DNA of 64,000 nucleotides from Actinoallomurus purpureus (GTDB lineage Bacteria; Actinomycetota; Actinomycetes; Streptosporangiales; Streptosporangiaceae): the NCBI RefSeq assembly GCF_024055795.1, contig NZ_JAMXMY010000002.1, positions 186,001 through 250,000 of the forward strand, in the 5' to 3' direction. Shown piece after piece: positions 1-8,042 of this stretch. The stretch's first letter is position 1; the number at the start of each line of letters is the position of its first letter. A program made the translations under genes and the position numbers. The notes beneath the pieces are model-generated. The model searched no databases. It saw only the letters and a list, made by a program, of their open reading frames with translations, and was not told the origin of the DNA.

Positions 1-723
1 GACGGTCGCCCGACGCAGGCGTCGAGCGCCACGATGGGCGTGCAGTCCAGCAGGCCGACCGCGCACACGTGGACGGGCAGCCCGGTCGTCGGGGCGCTGT
101 TCAGCAGTGACGGCAACGGCAGCCACTACTGCACCGCCAGCGTCGTGGACACGCCCAAGAAGAGCCTCATCCTCACTGCCGCCCACTGCGTGTACGGCAC
201 GAACGGCACGGCCAAGAACATCGCCTTCGTGCCGCGCTACAGCAAGGGCAGCCGCCCGTACGGCGTCTGGCCCGTGGGGTACATCTACGTCGACAAGCGC
301 TGGAAGAGCAAGCGCGACCCGGACCTCGACTTCGGCTTCGCGACGATCGGCACGCGGAACGGCAAGAAGATCGCGAACGTTGTCGGCTCGAACCGGCTCG
401 TCTGGAATCAGGGCTACACCAACCGGGTCCGCGTCATCGGCTACCCGATGAAGAAGTACGCGTCCGTCGACAAGCCGATCTACTGCACGGTCACCACCCA
501 CAAGGCCTTCAAGTACCAGATCCGCTTCGACTGCAACGGCTACTACGGCGGCACCAGCGGCAGTCCTTGGATCAAGAATTACAACACCACCACCCGGCGG
601 GGTGACGTGCTGGGCGTCATCGGCGGATACCAGGAGGGCGGCAAGTACGACTGGCGGTCGTACAGCTCCGTCTTCGACAAGGACATCAAGAACCTCTTCA
701 CGGACGCCAAGGGCCGCGGGTAG
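1..723 (+). CDS. Secreted trypsin-like serine protease, paralogue 1 (5' partial)
   Basis: The reading frame is open from the first base, so the true start and signal peptide lie outside the window; the internal ATG at 34 is probably not the start. The catalytic triad of a chymotrypsin/V8-fold protease is visible: His in LTAAHC (about residue 62 counted from base 1), Asp in DPDLDFGFA (about 110) and Ser in GGTSGSPW (about 186). Two cysteine pairs (HYC...AHC and YC...DC) suggest disulfides and an extracellular protein. It is closely similar to the two genes downstream and forms a tandem array with them. Substrate is unknown. Confidence 0.9.
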   Translation, partial: DGRPTQASSATMGVQSSRPTAHTWTGSPVVGALFSSDGNGSHYCTASVVDTPKKSLILTAAHCVYGTNGTAKNIAFVPRYSKGSRPYGVWPVGYIYVDKRWKSKRDPDLDFGFATIGTRNGKKIANVVGSNRLVWNQGYTNRVRVIGYPMKKYASVDKPIYCTVTTHKAFKYQIRFDCNGYYGGTSGSPWIKNYNTTTRRGDVLGVIGGYQEGGKYDWRSYSSVFDKDIKNLFTDAKGRG

Positions 724-780
724 ACGCAGCGTTCCGGGCGACACGGCCGTCAGATCCCGAATACCCGGCGGCGGCGCGGC

Positions 781-794
781 GATCATGCGATAGT
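781..794 (+). promoter_or_regulatory. Shared upstream motif of protease 2
   Basis: The motif GATCATGnnATAGT begins exactly 54 bp before the GTG start of protease 2. The same motif lies exactly 54 bp before the start of protease 3. The ATAGT part could be a -10 element. An imperfect CGATAG-TTCG-TTATCG hairpin overlaps its 3' end. Confidence 0.5.
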
Positions 795-834
795 TCGTTA
801 TCGTGTACGCGCGCTCACGGAGGGTGAGTCCCCG

Positions 835-1734
835 GTGAAGACCACACGACTGCTCTGCACCGCCCTGACCGTCCTGGCCTCGATCTTCCCGGTGGCGGAT
901 GCGAGGGCCGAGGCCCGCCACGGGGCCCACGCGGTCACCTTCGTGGACCGCGCGGACGGAGCCCACGGCGCGGCGTACTGGACCGACCGGCTCATGGCGT
1001 CGGCCACGCCCCTCGACGTCCGTGATGTGGTGCGGCAGGCCGGGCCGCCCGCCGCCGTCCCCGCGGCCGGGGCCACGAGCGGTAGTCGCGTCGTCGGGGC
1101 GCTCTTCTTCGGAAGCGGCACCGGCCGCCACTACTGCACCGCCAGCGTGGTCGGCTCGCCCAAGCGGAACCTCCTGATCACCGCCGCGCACTGCCTGTAC
1201 AGCCCGAGCGCCCACACGTGGAACAGCCACATCGTCTTCGTCCCGAAGTACAGCCAGGGCCGCCGCCCGTACGGCACCTGGCCGGTCTGGCTGATGGTCA
1301 CCGACCAGCGCTGGATCGACCGCGGCGACCCGGACGCCGACGTGGGCTTCGCCGCCGTGCAGGAGATGGACGGCCGGCGCATCGCCGACGTCGTCGGAGC
1401 GAACGAGATGCTGATCAACACCGGCTACTCCAACCGTGTCACGCTGATCGGCTACCCGTCGCGGGCCAACTACCCGAGCGACCGGCCCATCCGCTGCACG
1501 GGCACCACCTACCGGCAGGCTGATAGCCAGCTCCGCTTCGACTGCGGCGGCTTCACCGGCGGCACGAGCGGAAGCCCGTGGATCGCCGAGTATGACGGCC
1601 AGGCGCAGCGCGGCTACGTGGTCGGCGTCATCGGGGGATACCAGAAGGGCGGCGAGTACGACTGGCGGTCCTACAGCCCCCTCTTCGACGACGACATCGG
1701 CCGCCTCGCCGTCACGGCGAACGACCAGGCCTGA
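835..1734 (+). CDS. Secreted trypsin-like serine protease, paralogue 2
   Basis: A 299-residue preproprotein. A GTG start is supported by GGAGGG at 819-824 and by the upstream motif shared with paralogue 3. The N-terminus has a signal peptide (KTTR, then a hydrophobic stretch ending ADARA). A propeptide-like segment of about 75 residues follows, with the conserved AAYWTDRLMASATP block. The mature domain has His in ITAAHC (about 119), Asp in DPDADVGFA (about 168) and Ser in GGTSGSPW (about 245). It probably acts outside the cell on protein substrates; specificity cannot be read from the sequence. The gene sits within a tandem array of three. Confidence 0.93.
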   Translation: MKTTRLLCTALTVLASIFPVADARAEARHGAHAVTFVDRADGAHGAAYWTDRLMASATPLDVRDVVRQAGPPAAVPAAGATSGSRVVGALFFGSGTGRHYCTASVVGSPKRNLLITAAHCLYSPSAHTWNSHIVFVPKYSQGRRPYGTWPVWLMVTDQRWIDRGDPDADVGFAAVQEMDGRRIADVVGANEMLINTGYSNRVTLIGYPSRANYPSDRPIRCTGTTYRQADSQLRFDCGGFTGGTSGSPWIAEYDGQAQRGYVVGVIGGYQKGGEYDWRSYSPLFDDDIGRLAVTANDQA

Positions 1735-1761
1735 GCCCGCGCGGCCTGAGGGCGGCCGTCT

Positions 1762-1831
1762 GGCCGCCTCGGTGATGGGCTCCGGCCGGACCACCGCGCG
1801 CCGCTTCGAGTGGGCGGTGTGGGACCCCTCC
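1762..1831 (-). pseudogene. Duplicated 3' fragment of rarD
   Basis: These 70 bp match 2931-3000, the last codons of rarD, with 5 mismatches; the first 49 bp are identical. The rarD stop codon is not kept and no other part of rarD is present. The fragment sits just after protease 2, as the intact rarD end sits just after protease 3. It is best read as a scar of the duplication that copied a protease gene plus the neighbouring rarD tail. Confidence 0.85.
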
Positions 1832-1981
1832 CGGTCCTCGGCGCTCCTCCGCGCCGAGCGTCCACATTCGGCCACGGTATGTGACGCGGTGTCCATCTGA
1901 CCTGCGGAGGCAGTCGCACAGGGCGAGCGGAACGATGGTCCGGCCGGCCTGATCACGGAAACCTCGGCATCTCGCCTTAAT

Positions 1982-2008
1982 GATCATGAAATAGTGCGGC
2001 GTCGCACT
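1982..2008 (+). promoter_or_regulatory. Shared motif and dyad upstream of protease 3
   Basis: The GATCATGnnATAGT motif (1982-1995) overlaps a perfect 6-bp dyad AGTGCG-GCGT-CGCACT (1993-2008). A second GATCATGAAA occurs at 2015-2024. The motif lies 54 bp before the start, as for protease 2, so the two genes are likely expressed from the same kind of promoter. Confidence 0.5.
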
Positions 2009-2035
2009 GTTTCCGATCATGAAAGCAGGAGCCTG

Positions 2036-2926
2036 GTGAAGATCAGACCAATGTTCCATGGGGTGCTGCTGACAGCCTCACTGTTCTCACTCGCGGCGCC
2101 GGCCGCCGCAGCCGACGTCGACTCGGCGCGCGCGATGAGCCACGAACAGGACACCGCGCAAGTCGCCGCATACTGGACCATCTCCCGGATGGCGGCCGCC
2201 ACCCCGGAAGGGCTTCGGTCGTCCGGGAAGTCCCCGGAACTGGCCGGTCCGGCCGCAATACCGAACTTTAAGAGCGGAGGCAGCCGCGTCGTCGGCGCGC
2301 TGTTCCACAACAACGGCCACGGTGACCACTACTGCACGGCGAGCGTGATCCACACGCAGGGGAAGAATGCCATCCTCACGGCCGGCCACTGCCTCTACGA
2401 CGCGACCCACCACAAGTACACCACCAACATCGCCTTCGTGCCGGACTACAACACCTCCCGGCCGACACCGTACGGCGTCTGGCCCGTCCGCCGGACCTGG
2501 CTGGACGGGCGCTGGACCAGCCACGGCGACCCCGACCTCGACTTCGGCTTCGCCGCAGTCAGTACGGTGGGCGGACGCCACATCGAGGACAGGGTCGGTT
2601 CCAACAAGCTGCGCACGACTCAGGGCTTTCACAGGTGGGTGAGGGTCATCGGGTATCCGCAGAAGAAGTACTACCACGCGAACAAGCCCATCTGGTGCGA
2701 AAACTACACGTTCAAGCACTCGACGTACCAGCAGGGCTTCGACTGCAAGGGCTTCTACAACGGCACCAGCGGCAGCCCGTGGATCATCAACTACAACAAG
2801 AGCACGCAGAGCGGGTTCGTGATCGGCGCGCTCGGCGGTTACCAGCAGGGTGGCGCCTCCGACTCGCGGTCCTTCAGCGCCGTCTTCGACAGCGACATCG
2901 CCACCCTCCTCACCAAGGTGAACTGA
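2036..2926 (+). CDS. Secreted trypsin-like serine protease, paralogue 3
   Basis: I place the start at GTG 2036 (KIRPMFHG...), behind AGGAG at 2027-2031. This start gives a clean signal peptide and keeps the 54-bp spacing to the motif shared with paralogue 2; the longer frame from 1994 adds an unlikely charged leader. The protein is 296 residues. It has the propeptide AAYWTISRMAAATPE block and the triad His in LTAGHC (about 117), Asp in DPDLDFGFA and Ser in NGTSGSPW (about 244). Gly replaces Ala before the catalytic His. The stop is one base from the rarD stop on the other strand, so the genes converge tail to tail. Confidence 0.92.
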   Translation: MKIRPMFHGVLLTASLFSLAAPAAAADVDSARAMSHEQDTAQVAAYWTISRMAAATPEGLRSSGKSPELAGPAAIPNFKSGGSRVVGALFHNNGHGDHYCTASVIHTQGKNAILTAGHCLYDATHHKYTTNIAFVPDYNTSRPTPYGVWPVRRTWLDGRWTSHGDPDLDFGFAAVSTVGGRHIEDRVGSNKLRTTQGFHRWVRVIGYPQKKYYHANKPIWCENYTFKHSTYQQGFDCKGFYNGTSGSPWIINYNKSTQSGFVIGALGGYQQGGASDSRSFSAVFDSDIATLLTKVN

Positions 2927-2927
2927 C

Positions 2928-3833
2928 TCAGGCCGCCTCGGTGATGGGCTCCGGCCGGACCACCGCGCGCCGCTTCGAGCGGGCGGTGCGGAGCCCGTCC
3001 ACGCTGAGGATCGCCAGGGACGCCCAGACCAGCAGGAACCCGACCCACCGGCTCGCCGGCATCGCCTCGTGCTGGACGAGGAAGCCGATCAGGAACTGCA
3101 GCACCGGTGCGAGGTACTGCAGCATGCCGATGACGGTGAGCGGCACCCGCGTCGCCGCGGAGTTGAACAGCATCAGCGGGATCGCCGTCACCACTCCAGC
3201 GCCGACGAGGAGCGAGATGTGCCCGGTCCCGTGCCCGGTGAACGTCTGGTGCGGCGCGAACAGCGTGTAGCCCAGGGCGGGCAGGAACAGCACCGCCGTC
3301 TCCACGGTCAGGCTCTCCGCCGATCCCGTGGCCGCGAACTTCTTGACCAGGCCGTACGTGCCGAAGCTGCACGCCAGCACCAGCGCGATCCACGGCAGCC
3401 GCCCGTAGTCCGCGGCCAGGACCGCGACGGCGACCACGCTGATCCCGATCGCCGCCCACTGCCAGCGGCGCAGCCGTTCACGGAAGACCAGAACGCCGAG
3501 GAGCACGCTGACCAGCGGGTTGATGAAGTAACCGAGGGCCGACTCGATCGTGTGCCCGTTGTTCACCGCGTAGATGTAGGTGCCCCAGTTGACCGTGATG
3601 ATCAACGCGGCGAGGGCCAGCAACGCGATCCGCCGCGGCTGCAGCGTTCGCAGCCACGCCCAGTGCCGGCGTACGCCAAGGATCACCAGCACGGCGGCCA
3701 GCGACCAGATCATGCGGTGGGCGAGGATTTCGAGCGGTCCGGCCGGCTTCAGCAACGGCCAGTAGAGGGGGAACAGCCCCCACATCGTGTACGCCGCGAT
3801 GCCGGACAGAATGCCACGACGGGTATCAGCCAC
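2928..3833 (-). CDS. rarD: RarD-family EamA transporter
   Basis: A 301-residue polytopic membrane protein of the drug/metabolite transporter superfamily, with about ten hydrophobic helices. The N-terminal pattern (GILSGIAAYTMWGLFPLYW, then HRMIWSL) is typical of RarD, the family named for chloramphenicol sensitivity; the true substrate is unknown. The start is GTG, with AGGA 7 bases upstream. It is convergent with protease 3. The gene's 3' end exists in a second copy at 1762-1831. Confidence 0.9.
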   Translation of the reverse strand: MADTRRGILSGIAAYTMWGLFPLYWPLLKPAGPLEILAHRMIWSLAAVLVILGVRRHWAWLRTLQPRRIALLALAALIITVNWGTYIYAVNNGHTIESALGYFINPLVSVLLGVLVFRERLRRWQWAAIGISVVAVAVLAADYGRLPWIALVLACSFGTYGLVKKFAATGSAESLTVETAVLFLPALGYTLFAPHQTFTGHGTGHISLLVGAGVVTAIPLMLFNSAATRVPLTVIGMLQYLAPVLQFLIGFLVQHEAMPASRWVGFLLVWASLAILSVDGLRTARSKRRAVVRPEPITEAA

Positions 3834-4144
3834 GGACGAATCCTAGCAAGCCGTAATTAGCGAAGGCGCTTAACGGTACTGTCAAGCACTGCTTCACCGA
3901 CGGCGGCCTCGTTTGGGCCGGCAGATGGCCTGCAGGGTGTTCGGATTCGCGGTGGGCCGCCGACCGGCACGGCCGGAGGGACCGGCGCCTACGCCGCACG
4001 CCCGCAGGCCGTGCCACAGCGGGCGGGGATTACGGCGGTGACATCGCCGAGCTTCTGCTCGCCCGCCGCCCTGGTCGCCACCTGGCGCCCCGTTCGATCA
4101 CGATCGCTTTCCGCCACCGGCGTACGGAACCCGACGATTCGCAC

Positions 4145-4175
4145 TTGACCTGGAGTGCGCTCGAGGTTGAATCAT
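4145..4175 (+). promoter_or_regulatory. MerR-type promoter of the merR gene
   Basis: TTGACC (4145-4150) and AATCAT (4170-4175) are separated by 19 bp, the overlong spacer typical of MerR-activated promoters. The spacer holds the dyad ACCTGGAG-TGCG-CTCGAGGT. Transcription would begin at about 4182, so the merR mRNA is nearly leaderless. The rest of 3834-4144 shows nothing I can support. Confidence 0.7.
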
Positions 4176-4182
4176 CGGAAGG

Positions 4183-4554
4183 ATGACGTGGTTCTCACCG
4201 GGCGATGCCGCCGACCGTACGGGTTTGAGTCTGGACACGCTGCGCTACTACGAGCGCGAAGGGTTGATCGGCCCGGTACGGCGTGACTCGGGCGGGCGGC
4301 GCCTGTACAGCGATGGAGATCTGGCCTGGCTGGACGTGGTGACCTGCCTGCGGCGGTCCGGGATGGGCATCGCGGACCTGCGGCGATTCGTCGGAGTGCT
4401 GCGCGGCGGGGCGCCCGCGTCCACGGAGCCGGTCGAGATGCTGCGGCTGCACCGCAGCCGGTTGGTCGAGGACATCGAGCACATCCGCGTCGCGCTCTCG
4501 GTGATCGACGGCAAGATCGCCCACTACGAGCGGGTCGGCGCCCAGCCCGCCTGA
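4183..4554 (+). CDS. MerR-family transcriptional regulator
   Basis: 123 residues. The N-terminal winged helix-turn-helix is clear (SPGDAADRTGLSLDTLRYYE, then GGRRLYSDGD), followed by a dimerisation helix; no metal-binding cysteines are present. It belongs to the subgroup that often sits beside aldo/keto reductases. The same dyad occurs in its own promoter and in that of the convergent reductase, so it probably controls both. The inducer is unknown; an organic or electrophilic ligand is more likely than a metal given the lack of Cys. Confidence 0.92.
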   Translation: MTWFSPGDAADRTGLSLDTLRYYEREGLIGPVRRDSGGRRLYSDGDLAWLDVVTCLRRSGMGIADLRRFVGVLRGGAPASTEPVEMLRLHRSRLVEDIEHIRVALSVIDGKIAHYERVGAQPA

Positions 4555-4580
4555 CCTCCGGCCGCGTCGGGCCGGAGGTC
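4553..4580. terminator. Bidirectional terminator between merR and reductase
   Basis: A perfect 11-bp stem GACCTCCGGCC / GGCCGGAGGTC with a 6-base loop overlaps the merR stop codon and lies between convergent genes. There is no clear T tract. Confidence 0.6.
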
Positions 4581-4596
4581 GGCGGCGTACGGGCGG

Positions 4597-5598
4597 TCAG
4601 CGCCGGACGAACCGCGACAGCAGCTTGTACGGGTACGGCGGCTCGATGTCGCTCGCCGCGGTGAGCCGGTCCACCTGTTCGGCGGTCAGCGACCACTCGA
4701 CGGCGGCGAGGTTGTCCTTCACGTGGTCGAGGGTGCGCGCGCCGATGATCGGGGCGGTGACCGGCGTGCGCTGCATCAGCCAGCGCAGCGACACCTGCGC
4801 CGCCGTACGGCCGGTCTCCTCGGCGATCGCGGCGACCTCGTCGACCACCCGCCAGGTGCGCTCGGTGGCGTACTCGCTCCAGGGAATCGTTCCGGAGTCC
4901 TCGCCCTGCTTGACGCGGCTGCCCTCCGACGGGGCGGTCGTGCCGCGCCGGTACTTGCCGGACAGCCAGCCGGCCCGCAGCGGTGACCAGGGGATCACGC
5001 CGAGGCCTTCGGATCGGCAGACGGGGAGCAGTTCCCACTCGGCCTCGCGGTCGAGCAGGTTGTAGAGCGGCTGGAGGCACACGAACGGCTCCCAGCCGTG
5101 CATCGCCGACAGGTCGAGGGCCTTCTGCAGCTGCCAGCCGCAGAAGTTGCTGGCGCCGACGTACCGGACGGTTCCGTTCCGTACGAGCGTGTCCAGGGTG
5201 GACAGGGTCTCCTCGAGCGGCGTGGCGTCGTCCCAGACGTGCACCTGGTACAGGTCGATGTGGTCGGTGCCGAGCCGGCGGAGGCTGGCGTGCACGGCGT
5301 CGAGGATGTGCTTGCGCGACAGGCCGCGGTCGTTCGGGCCCGGGCCCATCTCGCCGAACGCCTTCGTGGCGATGACGAAGTCGTCGCGGTTCTTGTTCTT
5401 CAGCCAGCGGCCAAGGATCTCCTCGGACCCGCCCTGCGCGTAGACGTCGGCGGTGTCGAGGAACGTTCCGCCCGCCTCGGCGTAGGCGTCCATGATGTCG
5501 TGACTCGTCTGTTCGTCCGTCTCCACGCCGAACATCATCGTGCCCAGGCACAGCTCGCTGACCTGGAGACCGGACCTACCGAGAAATCGATGCTCCAT
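4597..5598 (-). CDS. Aldo/keto reductase
   Basis: 333 residues from ATG at 5598, beginning [11 protein letters not shown], the standard family N-terminus. The 5' extension to 5751 is rejected because the MerR-type promoter lies inside it. The AKR barrel signatures are present: [13 protein letters not shown] near residue 50, a K in IATKAF, and [11 protein letters not shown]. It is expected to reduce aldehydes or ketones with NADPH in the cytosol; substrate unknown. Regulation by the convergent MerR is inferred from the matching operator at 5606-5636. Confidence 0.93.
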   Translation of the reverse strand: MEHRFLGRSGLQVSELCLGTMMFGVETDEQTSHDIMDAYAEAGGTFLDTADVYAQGGSEEILGRWLKNKNRDDFVIATKAFGEMGPGPNDRGLSRKHILDAVHASLRRLGTDHIDLYQVHVWDDATPLEETLSTLDTLVRNGTVRYVGASNFCGWQLQKALDLSAMHGWEPFVCLQPLYNLLDREAEWELLPVCRSEGLGVIPWSPLRAGWLSGKYRRGTTAPSEGSRVKQGEDSGTIPWSEYATERTWRVVDEVAAIAEETGRTAAQVSLRWLMQRTPVTAPIIGARTLDHVKDNLAAVEWSLTAEQVDRLTAASDIEPPYPYKLLSRFVRR

Positions 5599-5605
5599 GC
5601 CACAG

Positions 5606-5636
5606 ACGCTAGGGCGTGGAGCGCGCTCCAGGTCAA
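5606..5636 (-). promoter_or_regulatory. MerR-type promoter of the aldo/keto reductase
   Basis: Read on the minus strand, TTGACC (5636-5631) and TAGCGT (5611-5606) are spaced by 19 bp, around the perfect 14-bp palindrome TGGAGCGCGCTCCA (5617-5630). The half-site ACCTGGAG is the same as in the merR promoter. The start would be at about 5599, directly before the ATG, so the transcript is leaderless or nearly so. Confidence 0.75.
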
Positions 5637-5768
5637 GGGCGGCAGGCGCCGCCGGCGGCACCGGCGTGAGCTGCCCGGTGGGCGTCGTCCGTGCGGACGG
5701 CTGAGCCCGCCGAGGCGTGAACAGGCGATACGGATTCTGTAATCGCTCCACTACGGCGTGTTTTCGCC

Positions 5769-5785
5769 TATAGCATCAACGCTAT
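5769..5785 (+). promoter_or_regulatory. Promoter/operator of the toxin-antitoxin pair
   Basis: A TATAGC -10-like box (5769-5774) lies inside the dyad ATAGC-ATCAAC-GCTAT (5770-5785), which overlaps the toxin ATG. This arrangement suits autorepression by the XRE antitoxin and a leaderless transcript. Confidence 0.5.
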
Positions 5786-6137
5786 GGCCTGGGGTACTGT
5801 TGAGCTTGAGCCGGAGGTGCGTGCATGGTTGGAGGGCTTGTCAAGCGAGTCGTTCGCCACGGCTGCCTTCTACATCGATTTGCTGGCAGATCAAGGTGTC
5901 CTGCTCAGCGAGCCGTACACACGACAACTCGACGGCAAGCTGCGCGAACTGAGGTTCCATCTCAATCAAGATGCCGTCCGGGTGACCTACTGGATCGCTC
6001 CTGCCAGGCGGATCGTCTTGCTGACGGTGTTCCGTAAGACGCGTATGCGGGAGACCAGGGAGATCGAACGGGCGCGTTACGCGTTCCGTCGATGTGTTGC
6101 CGAGGCCCACACGGCCGATGAGGGTGCTGAGGGGTGA
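5784..6137 (+). CDS. HigB/RelE-type toxin (Gp49-like)
   Basis: 117 residues, a normal size for the phage Gp49/HigB branch of RelE-like ribonucleases. The fold signatures are present: KLRELRFHLNQDAVRVTYW, then RRIVLLTVFRKTRMRETREIERA, the basic strand-helix region that supplies catalytic residues. It likely cleaves ribosome-bound mRNA. The XRE gene starts 6 bases after its stop, and a GTG start would even overlap. The toxin-first order is typical of HigBA. Confidence 0.88.
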   Translation: MAWGTVELEPEVRAWLEGLSSESFATAAFYIDLLADQGVLLSEPYTRQLDGKLRELRFHLNQDAVRVTYWIAPARRIVLLTVFRKTRMRETREIERARYAFRRCVAEAHTADEGAEG

Positions 6138-6142
6138 GACGG

Positions 6143-6436
6143 ATGAGTGACCGGGCCGAATGGTCAGAACTCCGCGAACGCCGTATGGCCGAACCCGGGG
6201 CCGCTGAAGCATATGAGGCGGCTCGGCTGTCGTACGAGCTTGGGTGTAGCGTCCGTGCCTTGCGAGAGGACAAAGGTTGGAGCCAGACCGAGCTTGCCCG
6301 GCGGACCGGAATGACGCAGTCGGCGGTAGCCAGATTCGAAAGCGGGGGCACCGTACCTACCTTGCCCGTTCTTGAACGTCTCGCGCACGCACTCGGCGTC
6401 GAGCTCGTTGTCCAGCTACGCACGCCGGCAGCCTGA
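6143..6436 (+). CDS. XRE-family antitoxin (HigA-like)
   Basis: 97 residues from ATG 6143, chosen because GAGGGG (6129-6134) is correctly spaced; the GTG at 6134 would lie on that site. The C-terminal half is a helix-turn-helix (LREDKGWSQTELARRTGMTQ, then SAVARFESGG). The N-terminal helix should bind the toxin. It likely neutralises the upstream HigB-like protein and represses the operon through the dyad at 5770-5785. Confidence 0.9.
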   Translation: MSDRAEWSELRERRMAEPGAAEAYEAARLSYELGCSVRALREDKGWSQTELARRTGMTQSAVARFESGGTVPTLPVLERLAHALGVELVVQLRTPAA

Positions 6437-6462
6437 ACCAAATGACCACCTTCGCCGACCGG

Positions 6463-6834
6463 CATCATCGGCGACCTGCTCTCTCGTCCCGTCATCTGGT
6501 TCCTTCGCGATTTGCCGATAGACGTCAGAACATTCACCGGCTACTTCACCGACCAGACGGTTGTTTCGTTGCTGCTCAACCTGGTGCCGATCGCCACGGC
6601 GGCGGTCCTCACCGCGCTGAGCGTCTCGAGAACGATGCGAACGCCCGCTACTCCTGCTCAGCCGCAGGGAATCTGGAACCAGCCCCCTCCCTTCGGGCCC
6701 GCTCAGCCCTGACCCGGGATGGGGGCCCCGCCGTATGCACCGCCGGGGCCGGCTCCCCAGGGTTGGCAGCCGCCCGCGAGTCCCGGAGGACCACCGCCGC
6801 CCCATTCCCCTTCCAGCAGTAGGCCCTGTCGTGA
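6463..6834 (+). pseudogene. Truncated copy of the 8977-9612 membrane protein gene
   Basis: This stretch matches the second half of the intact gene at 8977-9612: last membrane helices (NLVPIATAA), SRTMRT, and the Pro-rich tail. The first half is missing and a stop codon interrupts the tail at about 6710, where the intact gene reads on. It is a decayed 5'-truncated duplicate. Confidence 0.8.
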
Positions 6835-6920
6835 GCAGGTCCGACGCTCGAAGAGCCGGCTGAGCCAGGTCCAGCCGATCCAATCGTCGGTGCCTGCCCG
6901 GCTCTCCGGGATCCTTACAA

Positions 6921-7331
6921 GCACGTCGTCGCGAGGCCAACCGCGTCGTCGAGCGTCTACCCGCCGACTACGCGCATGCCTGGACCGTCTTCGGACGAGG
7001 CAACGTCGACCTTCACGGCATCTCCGTAGGGGTCGATCTGCGTACACCTGGCACCGCGCTCCAGGGTTCTGAGGAGATCGACCTCGACACCGTCCCCTCG
7101 GTCGAGCGGCGGTCGCGTGTCCTCATCGAACTCGCTCGGGCGCAGCACCAGCGCCATGACCACGCGGGGACTCTGCACTACATGAACCGCGCGCAGGCAG
7201 CCTCACCGGAGTGTGTCCGCTACACGCCTCTTGCCCGAGGGATCGTGTCCGACCTCGCGCGAGAGGTGCGGGGACCGCTCACGAGCGATGCCGTCGCGCT
7301 CGCCGATGCCGTAGGGGTCCTTGCGGGCTAG
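6921..7331 (+). pseudogene. C-terminal remnant of an XRE/TPR-type regulator
   Basis: An open stretch without a credible start reads RVVERLPADYAHAWTVFG, then SVERRSRVLIELARA and SPECVRYTPLARGIVSDL, ending at TAG 7331. This pattern is the C-terminal helical-repeat part of actinomycete XRE-type regulators. The DNA-binding N-terminus is absent; upstream lies the other pseudogene. I am fairly sure it was coding and less sure of the family. Confidence 0.5.
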
Positions 7332-7381
7332 GGGTACACGGCGTCCCCATCGCGTGACCTGTGCTCCCTACCGTTCGGACC

Positions 7382-7685
7382 ATGACGGGTAAGGGAGTAC
7401 GGCCAGAGGTCCCCGAGGACGTCCATACGGTCGCTGACCGCTTGGCGCGGGCGTGCCGGATGGGAGGGGTTAAGCGCCGATGTGCTGAGCCCTACGCGGG
7501 TTCGGGCATGCGTGCCGAACACCCACGTGGGGCTGGCGGAGATCATCAAGATCATGCCCGATGAGGGCGAGGTCCTGTCCTTCTACTGGAGCTGGGACGA
7601 GCGCATCTGCCCGGCCTCCGACATCGACGGGGCGGTGGCCTCGATAAAGCACGTCGTCACTCCACCGCTTCACTCGGCGTTCTGA
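7382..7685 (+). pseudogene. Frameshifted paralogue of the 11100-11420 gene
   Basis: The first frame (from ATG 7382: VHTVADRLARACR) and the second (LSPTRVRACVPN, then SFYWSWDERICPASDID) together align with the intact protein at 11100-11420. They are in different frames; a single-base indel in the G-rich run near 7460-7470 joins them. The function of the family is unknown. It is either a pseudogene or a sequence error. Confidence 0.75.
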
Positions 7686-7869
7686 TGACCTCGCCGGATG
7701 AGCTGATGCGCGCGGTGGAGAACTTCCGCGCCACCCTGGATGGATGCGCCGGCAGGGCGTCTCCCAGATCACCGACATCGCCCAGCTCAAGGTTTTGGTC
7801 CGGCGGTATCCGGACCATGCTCGGGAGTTCCTTGAGCAGTTGGGCGAACCATCTACCGGCGACGGGTGA
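7685..7869 (+). pseudogene. Frameshifted paralogue of the 10918-11103 gene
   Basis: It starts at ATG 7685, overlapping the previous stop (TGATG), with MTSPDELMRAVENFRATL. After about 7738 the match to the intact paralogue continues in another frame (GVSQITDIAQLKVLVRRYPD), ending at TGA 7869. So both members of this gene pair carry a frameshift, while the copy at 10918-11420 is intact in both. Confidence 0.7.
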
Positions 7870-8007
7870 TCCATCGCGGCTCGGCACGAGACAGAAGAGA
7901 GGTGACGCATGATTGCCGTCGCGACGGATCGACCGGGAGCACCTAAGCTCGCTGGCGATCTTGGGCATGCTTGCCCGTCGGCCTCGTGCCGAAGCCGGCC
8001 GAAGTGG

Positions 8008-8040
8008 AAGCCCGCGCAGTGCTCGCTGGGCGGGCTTTCT
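8008..8040. terminator. Bidirectional terminator
   Basis: AAGCCCGC / GCGGGCTT with a 14-base loop and a following TTCTTACT. It ends just before the stop of the minus-strand gene at 8043 and can also serve plus-strand transcription. Between 7870 and 8007 I see no supportable gene. Confidence 0.6.
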
Positions 8041-8042
8041 TA

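Noticed and set aside
5599-5751. 5' extension of the aldo/keto reductase
   Set aside because: The MerR-type promoter lies in it, and family members begin at [11 protein letters not shown].
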